A stretch of DNA of 64,000 bases from Bradyrhizobium jicamae (GTDB lineage Bacteria > Pseudomonadota > Alphaproteobacteria > Rhizobiales > Xanthobacteraceae), in the NCBI RefSeq assembly GCF_018130695.1, contig NZ_JAFCJX010000028.1:48658-112657 (forward strand), given 5' to 3'. The stretch's first letter is position 1, and every line of letters starts with the position of its first letter. This document shows, piece after piece, positions 8,632 through 16,890 of the stretch. The notes under the pieces are model-generated. The model saw only the letters and a list, made by a program, of their open reading frames with translations, made no database searches and was not told the DNA's origin. The translations under genes and the position numbers were made by a program.

Positions 8632-8681
8632 ATAAAAACCGCCTTCTGCGTGATCGCCTTTGCGGGACGGCAGGAGGCGGT
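8632..8681 (-). terminator. Intrinsic terminator on the minus strand
   Basis: On the minus strand ACCGCCTCCTGC pairs with GCAGAAGGCGGT (one mismatch) and is followed by TTTTATTC. No convincing minus-strand ORF precedes it, so it may end a small RNA or an unrecognised very short gene. Confidence 0.55.
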
Positions 8682-8836
8682 GGGGTTAGACGGCATTCCA
8701 TGCGCGAGCGCCTCATGCTGACGCTCGGACGAATTCTGATATTGTCGGGAAGAAGTGGAAATCGACGCCCGCGCGAAACTAGCTAGCTGGCGGATCGTTA
8801 GCTGATCGGGTGCCCCGACCGCATCGGCATCCAAGG

Positions 8837-8887
8837 ACGGCCCCGGCCACCAAGCCCCCCCAACCCCAAGCCGGGGCCGTTTCTTTT
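8837..8887 (+). terminator. Intrinsic terminator
   Basis: ACGGCCCCGGC (8837-8847) and GCCGGGGCCGT (8870-8880) form a perfect 11-bp stem with a 22-nt C-rich loop, followed by TTCTTTT. It terminates plus-strand transcription, but no clear plus-strand gene lies just upstream. Confidence 0.7.
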
Positions 8888-9183
8888 AGACAAAGAGAGA
8901 CCGCCAACGTGGTGACCTCTGAATCTATTCAGGCGGGCGCAGCGGGGACTTGGTGTAATCGGGAGAGGAGTGGCTGTCAGCACCAGCTGATCGCAGCCAT
9001 ACAGACCGCGAAAGTAAAAAAGTCCTGGCCCCAGCGAAATCGCCAGAATGGTTGCCGTGCCTCCCAACGCAGGAACCTCGGCGCGGGTCCTATGCCCTTG
9101 CCCGGCGATCGGATAACTGGAATTGCGATGAACCAGCGATGTTGGACCGCCGGGGTGCCTGCTTTTCAAAGGGACAGTGAGGG

Positions 9184-9282
9184 ATGGATCATTCGTGGAT
9201 CGTCGCAATACTGATTGGTCTCGCCGTGGCGCTAGGGCTCGCCATCGATTTTTTGCTTCACCCTGAAGTTATCGGCGGCTAG
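9184..9282 (+). CDS. Single-span small membrane protein, 32 aa
   Basis: A 32-aa ORF starting MDHSWIVAILIGLAVALGLA and continuing IDFLLHPEVIGG. Residues about 5-25 form one hydrophobic span. AAAGGGA lies about 9 nt before the ATG as a possible ribosome site. Composition is protein-like, but the size leaves doubt. Function unknown; comparable mini-proteins are at 7950-8054, 11030-11116 and 12231-12359. Confidence 0.5.
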   Translation: MDHSWIVAILIGLAVALGLAIDFLLHPEVIGG

Positions 9283-9299
9283 TGCCTCCGATCCTCCAC

Positions 9300-9600
9300 T
9301 GAGAATTATGCCGCGCGCGCCGCAGGCCTTGCAAACGAGCCGAGGCCCCAGGTCCGACACCCGATCGGGTCAGCGGTCGACGTCGTCCGACGGCAGGCTG
9401 ATGTTGCAGCTGCACCTTTAATCGACGCAGAGCGCGATCGGGCCGCGAACGCCGGTCGCGCGCATCTCGCCCAGCGTGATCTTGACCGGGCGGCCATCGG
9501 GCAGGGTGGTGCGGTTTTCAGGCGGGCAATGCGCATGGCGCGATGATTGCGCTGCGAGCGGTGAGAGTGGAGCCGCTGCAAGTCGGGCCACGGTCCGCAA
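9300..9600 (-). pseudogene. Decayed gene for a small Cys-containing (zinc-ribbon-like) protein
   Basis: One minus-strand frame reads, across two stop codons, TTLPDGRPVKITLGEMRATG then VRGPIALCVD, stop, RCSCNISLPSDDVDR, stop, PDRVSDLGPRLVCKACGARG. The pattern D-Y-x-C-S-H...DRWPD-x-VRLSDLEPR-x-x-C-x-ACG is one I know from small conserved bradyrhizobial proteins. Here Tyr and Trp codons are TAA and TGA, and about two residues are missing before SDL. Continuity of the pattern on both sides of each stop argues for recent inactivation. The Cys pairs suggest metal binding. The start is unclear; ATG at 9600 is possible. Confidence 0.6.
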
Positions 9601-9679
9601 TTGTCACGAGATATTGGTGAAGCGTTCCGAAATCGCCTCGGTTTTCGCTGTTACGGAAGATCGCGACAGCCGCGGGGAA

Positions 9680-9715
9680 GCGGCCCCAGCTGGGGCTGGG
9701 GGCTTCTGGGGCCGC
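9680..9715. repeat. GC inverted repeat
   Basis: GCGGCCCCAG (9680-9689) and CTGGGGCCGC (9706-9715) pair over 10 bp. There is no T-run on either side, so a terminator role is doubtful. The 600 bp from here to the zinc-ribbon gene at 10313 hold no gene I can support. Confidence 0.45.
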
Positions 9716-10132
9716 CCATTTCAACCGCTGGCGACCTAGGACAAGCAAGCCAACGGTGAGTCACGTTACCGCGGCTCGGTTGAATCGCTCCGAACTAGTT
9801 TGGATTACCTCTGTGGGCGGTGCCGCTGAATGCCGATGTGGCGCGCGCATCCAGCGTCGTCATGGCAAAGTTCTCGTGGCAGCAATGCGGAAGTCGCGCG
9901 CCAAGCTGGCGCGGCCGCAATAACGCATGTTAAGATTGCCAAATTTTCCTGGATTCAGAACCTCTGCCGCACTGCACACTCGGTCCGCCGGTTCAGTTAC
10001 GTGGGAGCTCGCAGGAGTGGCCCTGCCGCAAGGCAGATGCATGACAATGTTCAATAGTGAACTGACTGGGGTGTGCCTAAGCCGTAAAGAACGGGCATTG
10101 CCCAAACATGTGAAATTGCTTGTTGGACTTCG

Positions 10133-10158
10133 AGCCCGGCCCCTGTGCCGGGCTTTTT
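10133..10158 (+). terminator. Intrinsic terminator
   Basis: AGCCCGGC and GCCGGGCT enclose the 6-nt loop CCCTGT and are followed by TTTTG, a classic plus-strand terminator. The upstream 400 bp contain only weak ORFs, so it may end a small RNA. Confidence 0.65.
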
Positions 10159-10312
10159 GTTGACCCGCGTCGGTGCCGGCGTTTCCGGTCGTTCGGGCGT
10201 ACTGACTTACTGGCGCCGCCGGAGTTGCAGCAGCGGCGTTGGACGATCTTGGCGTGGTTGTCGAGCGCGTCTGCGCTCGGTATCTTCCGCTGGTGCAGAG
10301 TCGAGGTGTGGA

Positions 10313-10549
10313 ATGCCGCGGCTTCTTCCGTCAAAATCCTGCTCGAAGTGCCAAGGTCCGCTCCGCCGCGAGCCGTGCCTGCTGGGTGCGATCTATGTTT
10401 GCGAGCGATGCGATCGCGGCGATCCGATGGACAGTGCCGATCCGTGGATCAACGGTGAGCTCAAGCCTCCAGCTACATCTCTGGCGCAACGTTCTGAAGC
10501 GCGCACGCAAATGGGCGGAGGAGATCTGTCGGCTCGGCACTCGAGTTAG
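10313..10549 (+). CDS. Small putative zinc-ribbon protein
   Basis: A 78-aa ORF starting MPRLLPSKSCSKCQGPLRRE. Two CxxC pairs (CSKC at residues 10-13 and CERC near 31-34) are spaced like a zinc ribbon, followed by DRGDPMDSADPWINGELKPP. I recognise this core from unnamed bradyrhizobial proteins that end soon after the ELKPP segment, so the last 25 residues may be a read-through extension. GAGG lies about 6 nt upstream of the ATG. Metal binding is inferred from the Cys spacing. Confidence 0.6.
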   Translation: MPRLLPSKSCSKCQGPLRREPCLLGAIYVCERCDRGDPMDSADPWINGELKPPATSLAQRSEARTQMGGGDLSARHSS

Positions 10550-10713
10550 CTGCAATTTCTTCTCCTTCCCCTTGAGCGCGCAAGATCGGGATGAGGAGGG
10601 CCATGCCCTGCGGCTTGGCCGCGCCCCGGTCGAGAGCTCCGCCCACCATCGTCGGAGCTACACGTTTTTACCGCTTGTTAGAAACCTAATGCCCGCTTCC
10701 GCAATTGTTGGAG

Positions 10714-10935
10714 ATGCAGAGCGCTCATGACATCCACGTGGTGCGCGTCACGACCGACGACGGAGAACGCCAGCTCTGGCTCGCGGCGACCGAGCGCGAC
10801 GAAGCCGTGGACCGGGTGCTTGACGCGATCCCGGAAGGGTGGACGGCCACACTGATCGAGCGGAAGCTGAGCGACGAGCACGCTGCGAGCCTGAACATGG
10901 CGCCCGGAGAAATCCGTCACCATCAACTGTCGTGA
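10714..10935 (+). CDS. Small conserved hypothetical protein, 73 aa
   Basis: Reads MQSAHDIHVVRVTTDDGERQ and continues LWLAATERDEAVDRVLDAIP, then EGWTATLIERKLSDEHAASL. Soluble, alpha/beta-looking and acidic. I recall close unnamed relatives in Bradyrhizobium. The ATG at 10714 is immediately preceded by GGAG with no spacer, so a TTG three codons upstream (10705) is an alternative start. Function unknown. Confidence 0.7.
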   Translation: MQSAHDIHVVRVTTDDGERQLWLAATERDEAVDRVLDAIPEGWTATLIERKLSDEHAASLNMAPGEIRHHQLS

Positions 10936-11029
10936 GGGCGGCCGTCATCCCGGCGGCATCTGCCAATTTCGCAGGCCAGACCAACTTAAGTTAGCGCTGG
11001 ATCCGGCGCCATGGCACAAGCTGGCGGCC

Positions 11030-11116
11030 ATGAACAGCACCGGCCTGCACGTCGCGCTTGCATTGATCTGGGTCGCGATCCTCGCGCTCAGCCTGGCCTG
11101 GATCCTCGTGAGCTAG
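11030..11116 (+). CDS. Single-span small membrane protein, 28 aa
   Basis: A 28-aa ORF starting MNSTGLHVALALIWVAILAL and ending SLAWILVS, almost entirely one hydrophobic helix. The ribosome site is weak (CTGGCGG). It is included because composition and form match other mini-membrane proteins in this stretch. It may be spurious. Confidence 0.4.
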   Translation: MNSTGLHVALALIWVAILALSLAWILVS

Positions 11117-11140
11117 CCGCCTCTGCGGGGAGATCCTCAA

Positions 11141-11563
11141 TCACTGCCGGTTGCCTCGCTTGGTCCGTTGCGGGGCCGGTGCGGAGCTCTCGGCTTTCGC
11201 GGATTCCAGGGAGTTGACCCGCGCGCTGAGCGCACCGAGTTGGTCAGACAGCAGCTTTTGCTCGCCCCGCTGGGCTGACGTCTTCTGTTGGACGTCATTG
11301 ATTTGAGCCGTCAGCTTTTCCTGGGCCGACCGGATTTCCTGCAACGCCTGTTGAACCGACGACAGGCTCTGCTTGATCTGGTCGATCGCCGGGTCTGGAG
11401 CAGCGGCGACCGCGGCGTGGTCTTGCGAGTCGGCCAGCCTTGTCGCGCTGCTGTAGCTCATCCACAGCGCGGCTGAGGCGATGAGGAGGGCGAGGAGCGC
11501 CACGAGGAGTGCCGGCAGTGCCGCGCGTGGCCGTGGGTCGGCGAACATTGAATGGTCGGTCAT
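11141..11563 (-). CDS. Membrane-anchored coiled-coil protein
   Basis: 140 aa from MTDHSMFADPRPRAALPALL. Residues about 15-38 form a transmembrane segment (ALPALLVALLALLIASAALW). The rest is predicted periplasmic and dominated by a coiled coil (IKQSLSSVQQALQEIRSAQE, then KLTAQINDVQ and LLSDQLGALSARVNSLE), ending in a basic tail TKRGNRQ. The longer upstream frame is not protein-like. It lies downstream of the DUF1236 gene on the same strand, with a perfect 26-bp palindrome between them. Function unknown. Confidence 0.7.
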   Translation of the reverse strand: MTDHSMFADPRPRAALPALLVALLALLIASAALWMSYSSATRLADSQDHAAVAAAPDPAIDQIKQSLSSVQQALQEIRSAQEKLTAQINDVQQKTSAQRGEQKLLSDQLGALSARVNSLESAKAESSAPAPQRTKRGNRQ

Positions 11564-11584
11564 GGCGAGGCTCCAATTGCCGAA

Positions 11585-11610
11585 GAGCCCGGTCCGTTCG
11601 GACCGGGCTC
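11585..11610. repeat. Perfect 26-bp palindrome between two minus-strand genes
   Basis: GAGCCCGGTCCG and CGGACCGGGCTC flank TT at the centre. It lies 22 bp upstream of the coiled-coil gene and 115 bp past the DUF1236 stop. With no T-run it is more likely a processing or attenuation hairpin, or a protein-binding site, than a simple terminator. Confidence 0.6.
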
Positions 11611-11724
11611 GTAGTTGAGCTGAGTGCACGTGCGCCAACCGATATCCGGCGCCAACGTCCACGATGACGGCAGGAATCGCCCAAAGCAAAATCACGGGCA
11701 TTGTCGAAAGGCGTTCGTGCGTGC

Positions 11725-12063
11725 TCAGTCGACCTCGTGCACCACGGTGCGCGACGCGGGATCAACCAGCATCACGCGATCGCCGGAATACACATAGCGA
11801 TACTTGGTGACGGTGGGACCCCAATCCGACGGCACGGCCTGCAGCTCGACATCGGCCGGGACCTTGGCGCCGACGATGATCCTCTCACGTGACTCGACCG
11901 GGCGGATCTTGTGCTCGGTGACGTAGCTCTTGATCTTGGTGCGGTATTGCGGCTCGATCTGGATCGACGACGTCGCCGCGCCGGTGGTCACAGTGGTCTG
12001 CGCGTGGGCGGCCATGGGACCCGCGAGCGCCGTTGCCATGGCGAGCATGACGATTTTCTTCAT
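11725..12063 (-). CDS. DUF1236 domain-containing secreted protein
   Basis: 112 aa. Residues 1-22 (MKKIVMLAMATALAGPMAAH then AQ) are a clear Sec signal peptide. The mature part has the DUF1236 features: PQYRTKIKSYVTEHKIRPVE and a C-terminal RYVYSGDRVMLVDPASRTVV. DUF1236 proteins are common and unexplained in bradyrhizobia and are thought to be periplasmic. AGGAGG precedes the ATG closely on the minus strand. Complete and probably functional. Confidence 0.85.
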   Translation of the reverse strand: MKKIVMLAMATALAGPMAAHAQTTVTTGAATSSIQIEPQYRTKIKSYVTEHKIRPVESRERIIVGAKVPADVELQAVPSDWGPTVTKYRYVYSGDRVMLVDPASRTVVHEVD

Positions 12064-12230
12064 GAGTGTCCTCCTGTTGCCGCATCAGATGCGGTGCCGG
12101 GCACAACAGGTCGGCTCCAACATGGTTCCTATGGAACTTCAGAGATCGGGAAAATGCGGCATGCGGATACGCAGAAGCGCGAGGTCACGTCCGAAGCGAA
12201 TGGTTCAGTATCGATCTGTGCGATGAGACT

Positions 12231-12359
12231 TCAGCGCTTCTTCAGCGTGCTGCGAAACGCCCACCTCAGCCCGAGGCGCAGGGCCAGAATGAGAATGGCG
12301 AGCACGACAATAATGCCCAGCATGATTTCGAATGCGATCTCAAACATAACGAAATCCAT
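12231..12359 (-). CDS. Single-span small membrane protein, 42 aa
   Basis: A 42-aa ORF starting MDFVMFEIAFEIMLGIIVVL, then AILILALRLGLRW and a basic tail FRSTLKKR. The topology is one membrane helix with a positively charged, presumably cytoplasmic C-terminus. No clear Shine-Dalgarno is visible before either Met1 or Met5. Amino-acid use is very protein-like. Function unknown. Confidence 0.5.
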   Translation of the reverse strand: MDFVMFEIAFEIMLGIIVVLAILILALRLGLRWAFRSTLKKR

Positions 12360-12711
12360 TTTTGTCTAGATGGTGCGGAACCTACCTTGCAATCGATGCC
12401 TGCTTGTTCGTCGGCCGCACAGGCGTCGCCTGCAGCCCCGATCTCCTGTGCAGCATCCAGGCGGCGCGGTCACAACATGCGCGCACGATCGGGGTTCCCC
12501 TAAGGGTGGGAAAAAGATGTAGCAGCTTTGGCGCAAGCGCAACTGAGCGATGGCGGCGCACCTCCATACCTGCTCTCCGTCGATAGGCCGCGCGATGGGC
12601 ATCCGCGGCGCGCCGCCGGCGACGAAACACGTTTGAAACAGAGCTGAAACCAGATTGCGTGAACCCAGCCAAATCTTCGCCCGTCTAACGGGGGTGATTG
12701 AGGAGATAGCC

Positions 12712-12822
12712 ATGCGCAAGATGATTCAGGTTGGTTCCAAGGAAGAAGTCGAATTGCTGCTCGCCCTGTTCGGTTCGCGCAACGAGCCGTCCAAGGAAAA
12801 GGCGCCGCGGTCGCCGCGCTGA
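12712..12822 (+). CDS. Very small protein with strong ribosome site, 36 aa
   Basis: A 36-aa ORF starting MRKMIQVGSKEEVELLLALF followed by GSRNEPSKEKAPRSPR. GAGGAG lies about 6 nt upstream of the ATG, a near-ideal Shine-Dalgarno. A short amphipathic helix is followed by a basic, disordered tail. I do not recognise a family. Confidence 0.55.
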   Translation: MRKMIQVGSKEEVELLLALFGSRNEPSKEKAPRSPR

Positions 12823-12889
12823 CATCGCTTTCGGAGGTTTGCTCTGCGCATCGTTTCGACGCGACGCGCGGAGCGAGGCGTTACGGCGT

Positions 12890-13085
12890 CGGTTCGCTCA
12901 TTGGCTTGCCCTTGTCGATGATGGGCCGTCAGCATCTTGAGCGGCTTGTCGCCGCCAATCTTGTAGCGCGCATGCGCTACGTCCCGCACGTTGATCACGG
13001 CGCACCGGCCGGAAACGGTACTTCCATGCCGTCTGGCATGACGCGTGTGGCGCCTTCCAGAACATAGACGCGTAATCGCTCATTC
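12890..13085 (-). pseudogene. Possible frameshifted remnant of a small protein gene
   Basis: Two overlapping minus-strand frames each hold half of a plausible protein: NERLRVYVLEGATRVMPDG and MEVPFPAGA in one, ending at a stop, then VINVRDVAHARYKIGGDKPL and KMLTAHHRQGQANE in the next. Removing two bases near 12997-13005 would join them. No start codon is evident upstream. This could be a decayed gene or coincidence. Confidence 0.3.
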
Positions 13086-13108
13086 GGGCGACGGCACCGT
13101 TCCTTGGC

Positions 13109-14203
13109 TTAAAGCCCGTGGCGGCGGCTGCGTTCAGCGCGCAGCGAGGTGGCGACGAAGCCGACGTCCTCGAGGCCGCGACGCATGTCGTTGGAGCAGG
13201 CGAGCAGGGTGACCGCAGCCGCGCCGAGCGCGACCACCGCTGTCACGAGCAGGGGGCTGGCGCAGAAGCTGCTGACGAAATCGTCGATCGGCGCGGCGCC
13301 GGTCGACCGCTGCATCACGCAGGCAGCGGAGGATAGTAGCCAGCCGCCGAGCAGCAGGCCCGCCGCGTTCGCCGCCGCAAGCGCGATCACGGTGATGGCG
13401 AGGCCTTTCCTGATCGAGAGCACGAGGTCGGTCAGCTTGACGACGACGCAAAACGCGACGGTGAAGGCGATAGCCGCAACGCCTGCGGATGCGCCGCCAC
13501 CGATCGCCCGCGCCAGACCGCTCAGGATCACGAGCGCAGCGGCGATCGCGAGCAGCAGCAGGTTGACCTTGACGAATTCGGGGAATTTGCAGCGCAGCCA
13601 GCGGCCGTTCAGCTTCTCGATGAGGTCGAGCACGGCGCAGGCGATCAGACCCACGGCGAATCCGCCGAGATGGATCTGCCAGTTGATGCCGGAGTTGCTG
13701 AGCGCGAATGCGACGTTCAATCCGATGTTGATCACGAAGAAGTCGGCGCGAACCTCGAGCTTGCCGAGGATGTACAGACAGAGCAGCGCGCCGAGCAGGC
13801 CCGAGGTCGCGCCGGAGGCGCCGACGGTCAGATATGGGCTGTGATGCAGGGCGTCACCGATGATGGCGCCGAGAATCATCGAGGCGAGATAGATGAACAG
13901 GAAGTAGGCCGCGCCGACGCGCCGCTCCAGATGCGCGCCCCACAGCACCAGGCACAGCATGTTGGTGGTGAGGTGCACGAAATTGACGTGCAGGAAGCCG
14001 TAGGCGACGAGCCGCCAATAATCATGCCGCGCCAGCGCCGTCGAATACATGCCGCCGTAGCGAAACAGCAGATCCGACGATGCCGACGGACCTTCGGACT
14101 GGATGAAGCAAAAACCCGACAGCAGCACGGTCGCCGTCATCAGGGCGTAGACCGCGGCGTGAGGGGTTTCGAAGAAGCCGGGGCTGGCGCGGTACGATGC
14201 CAT
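13109..14203 (-). CDS. Rhomboid family intramembrane serine protease
   Basis: 364-aa multi-span membrane protein. The rhomboid hallmarks are in order: an amphipathic HLTTNMLCLVLWG region with LERRVG near residues 78-96, the catalytic Ser130 in VGASGATSG and the catalytic His178 in WQIHLGGFAVG. Rhomboids cut transmembrane segments of other proteins; the substrate here is unknown. The core is followed by about 150 residues with more predicted spans, longer than minimal bacterial rhomboids. It is divergent from the short ORF at 14284. Both catalytic residues are present, so it is probably active. Confidence 0.9.
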   Translation of the reverse strand: MASYRASPGFFETPHAAVYALMTATVLLSGFCFIQSEGPSASSDLLFRYGGMYSTALARHDYWRLVAYGFLHVNFVHLTTNMLCLVLWGAHLERRVGAAYFLFIYLASMILGAIIGDALHHSPYLTVGASGATSGLLGALLCLYILGKLEVRADFFVINIGLNVAFALSNSGINWQIHLGGFAVGLIACAVLDLIEKLNGRWLRCKFPEFVKVNLLLLAIAAALVILSGLARAIGGGASAGVAAIAFTVAFCVVVKLTDLVLSIRKGLAITVIALAAANAAGLLLGGWLLSSAACVMQRSTGAAPIDDFVSSFCASPLLVTAVVALGAAAVTLLACSNDMRRGLEDVGFVATSLRAERSRRHGL

Positions 14204-14283
14204 CGGGGAATCGCGAGCAGGAGGCGGGAGCTTGAGCGTAGCGGAGTTGTCGCGCGATTGCAGCCGAAGGTGCGCGGCGGGGA

Positions 14284-14454
14284 ATGGTGCGGGGCTACTG
14301 GCCCGATCACAAGCCGTTGTTCGCGTGGTTCTTCTGTCGGGTGCCGCTTCCGGAATATGTCCGCCGGCAGGCCGATATCATGACCATGGCGGTCGGCCTG
14401 ATCGTCCATGGTGATCGGCTTGAACAGGTCGTGAGGGAAAACAAGCGGATTTGA
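14284..14454 (+). CDS. Small hypothetical protein, 56 aa
   Basis: A 56-aa ORF starting MVRGYWPDHKPLFAWFFCRV and ending LEQVVRENKRI. It is aromatic-rich with a central RRQADIMTMAVGLIVHGDRL helix. A GGGGA precedes the ATG closely. The amino-acid profile looks coding, but I recognise no family. It sits between the divergent rhomboid gene and the S41 protease gene. The 260 bp between it and the protease start hold no further gene. Confidence 0.45.
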   Translation: MVRGYWPDHKPLFAWFFCRVPLPEYVRRQADIMTMAVGLIVHGDRLEQVVRENKRI

Positions 14455-14716
14455 TCGCCATCGGCCGGAAAATCCTCAATGATCTCAATTGGCCGAAGGG
14501 GTGTGGCGCGGGACTTCGGAACCGGCCGTCGGCCTCGCAAAACGGGCTCCAAAATTGGCTCGACCGGGCCGAAAAGGCTTTCCTGACGGGCCGTAATGGT
14601 CCGGGGCGGTCGGCCTTGATCCGACCAAAAAGCCAGTGTGAGTTGCCGATACCGGGGTGGGTGGCCGATTTGTGTTTCAGAACATTGCCGGCCCGAGCGC
14701 AAAAAGGACGCGGATA

Positions 14717-16078
<1,362 letters not shown>

Positions 16079-16117
16079 GTCCGGCGCCGGGCTCTCTGCT
16101 GAGGTTTACGTATCGCG

Positions 16118-16151
16118 ATGGCCGGGCTTGTCCCGGCCATTTGCTTTTTTT
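16118..16151 (+). terminator. Intrinsic terminator of ctpA
   Basis: ATGGCCGGG (16118-16126) pairs with CCCGGCCAT (16132-16140) around CTTGT and is followed by TTGCTTTTTTT, 39 bp past the ctpA stop. Confidence 0.85.
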
Positions 16152-16210
16152 GCGCACAGCGAATGCAACCCGGATGAGCGAGCGCAATATCCGGGGACGG
16201 ACCGATCCCG

Positions 16211-16256
16211 CATGTCGCTTCCGCCTTCGCTCTCTGAGCTGCGGCGGACAAGCCGC
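16211..16256. repeat. Dispersed CGCTTCCGCC...GGCGGA hairpin repeat, copy 1
   Basis: CGCTTCCGCCTTCGCTCT followed by GAGCT and CGGCGGACAAG; the TCCGCC and GGCGGA arms are inverted. A second copy is at 18033-18094, and a fragment beginning CCCGCATGTCGCTTCCGCTC is at about 18737. Confidence 0.7.
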
Positions 16257-16669
16257 TATGCAGTCACCGCAGTTTTCGGAAGCGCGGTCTGGGCGAGTTG
16301 CGTGTTTGCATTGAGCACAAGCGGACGCGACCTGCGCTCTGCAAGATAGTCGTTGCCCCAACTCCAGAGCATGCGCACGACCGGTTCGAGCGATCGCCCG
16401 AGCGTCGTCAGCGAATACTCCACGCGCAGCGGCACCTGCGCGTAGATCTCGCGATGGATCAGCCCGTCGGCTTCGAGCTCGCGCAGTTGTCGCGTCAGCA
16501 TGCGCTGGGTGATGCGTGAGAGGCGGCGTCGGAGCTCGTTGAAACGGACGGTGTCGTCGAGCAGATGATAGAGGATCACCGCCTTCCACTTGCCGTCGAT
16601 CAGATCGAGCGTCGCCTCCACGGGACAGCCGGCCGTGCAGTCATAGGTCTTGGCGCCGAGCTTCGTCAT
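16256..16669 (-). CDS. HxlR-type winged-helix transcriptional regulator
   Basis: 137-aa MarR-like regulator of the HxlR (DUF24) family. It reads CPVEATLDLIDGKWKAVILY at about 15-34, then the wing and recognition-helix pattern RFNELRRRLSRITQRMLTRQ and LRELEADGLIHRE. An N-terminal Cys pair (CTAGC) is typical; in relatives such Cys residues can sense quinones or reactive carbonyls. It is divergent from the royal-jelly-type gene at 16891, so regulation of that gene is the natural inference. Confidence 0.92.
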   Translation of the reverse strand: MTKLGAKTYDCTAGCPVEATLDLIDGKWKAVILYHLLDDTVRFNELRRRLSRITQRMLTRQLRELEADGLIHREIYAQVPLRVEYSLTTLGRSLEPVVRMLWSWGNDYLAERRSRPLVLNANTQLAQTALPKTAVTA

Positions 16670-16890
16670 GGTGGTTCACTCCGTGATACCAGGGGACAGA
16701 ACAGTGCGTAATTGTCAGTGTTTAAAATAGCGCGCAACGTCGCGCTCGCAAAGGTCGATGTGAGCGGCGAGCGCGACATGCGTGATGCCGATCATGCGAC
16801 CTCGCAAAAAAATCCCTCGCACCCACAGCCGGCGAAAGACCGGCCGAGTGCGCATGGGATCTTCAATGGGAAACACAAGGAGAGAGCAAC

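Larger units (their letters stand above)
8055..9183. other. Stretch of GC-rich hairpins without convincing genes
   Basis: Over 1.1 kb with no ORF I trust. A 37-codon plus-strand frame at 8058-8171 and several Arg/Pro-rich frames are present but lack good ribosome sites or plausible composition. What stands out are stem-loops, listed separately: a plus-strand terminator at 8837-8887, a minus-strand one at 8632-8681 and a strong hairpin at 8513-8546, plus a weaker GGGCCG/CGGCCC stem at 8252-8275. Short transcripts or untranslated RNAs may lie between them. Confidence 0.4.

Noticed and set aside
8798..9208. Minus-strand frame containing a hydrophobic stretch near GGTATILAISLGPGLFYF
   Set aside because: Only the middle looks protein-like; the rest is low-complexity and spans a terminator hairpin. 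No start or ribosome site.
10037..10163. Short plus-strand ORFs ending in the terminator at 10133
   Set aside because: They run into the terminator stem and have no ribosome site; a non-coding transcript is likelier.
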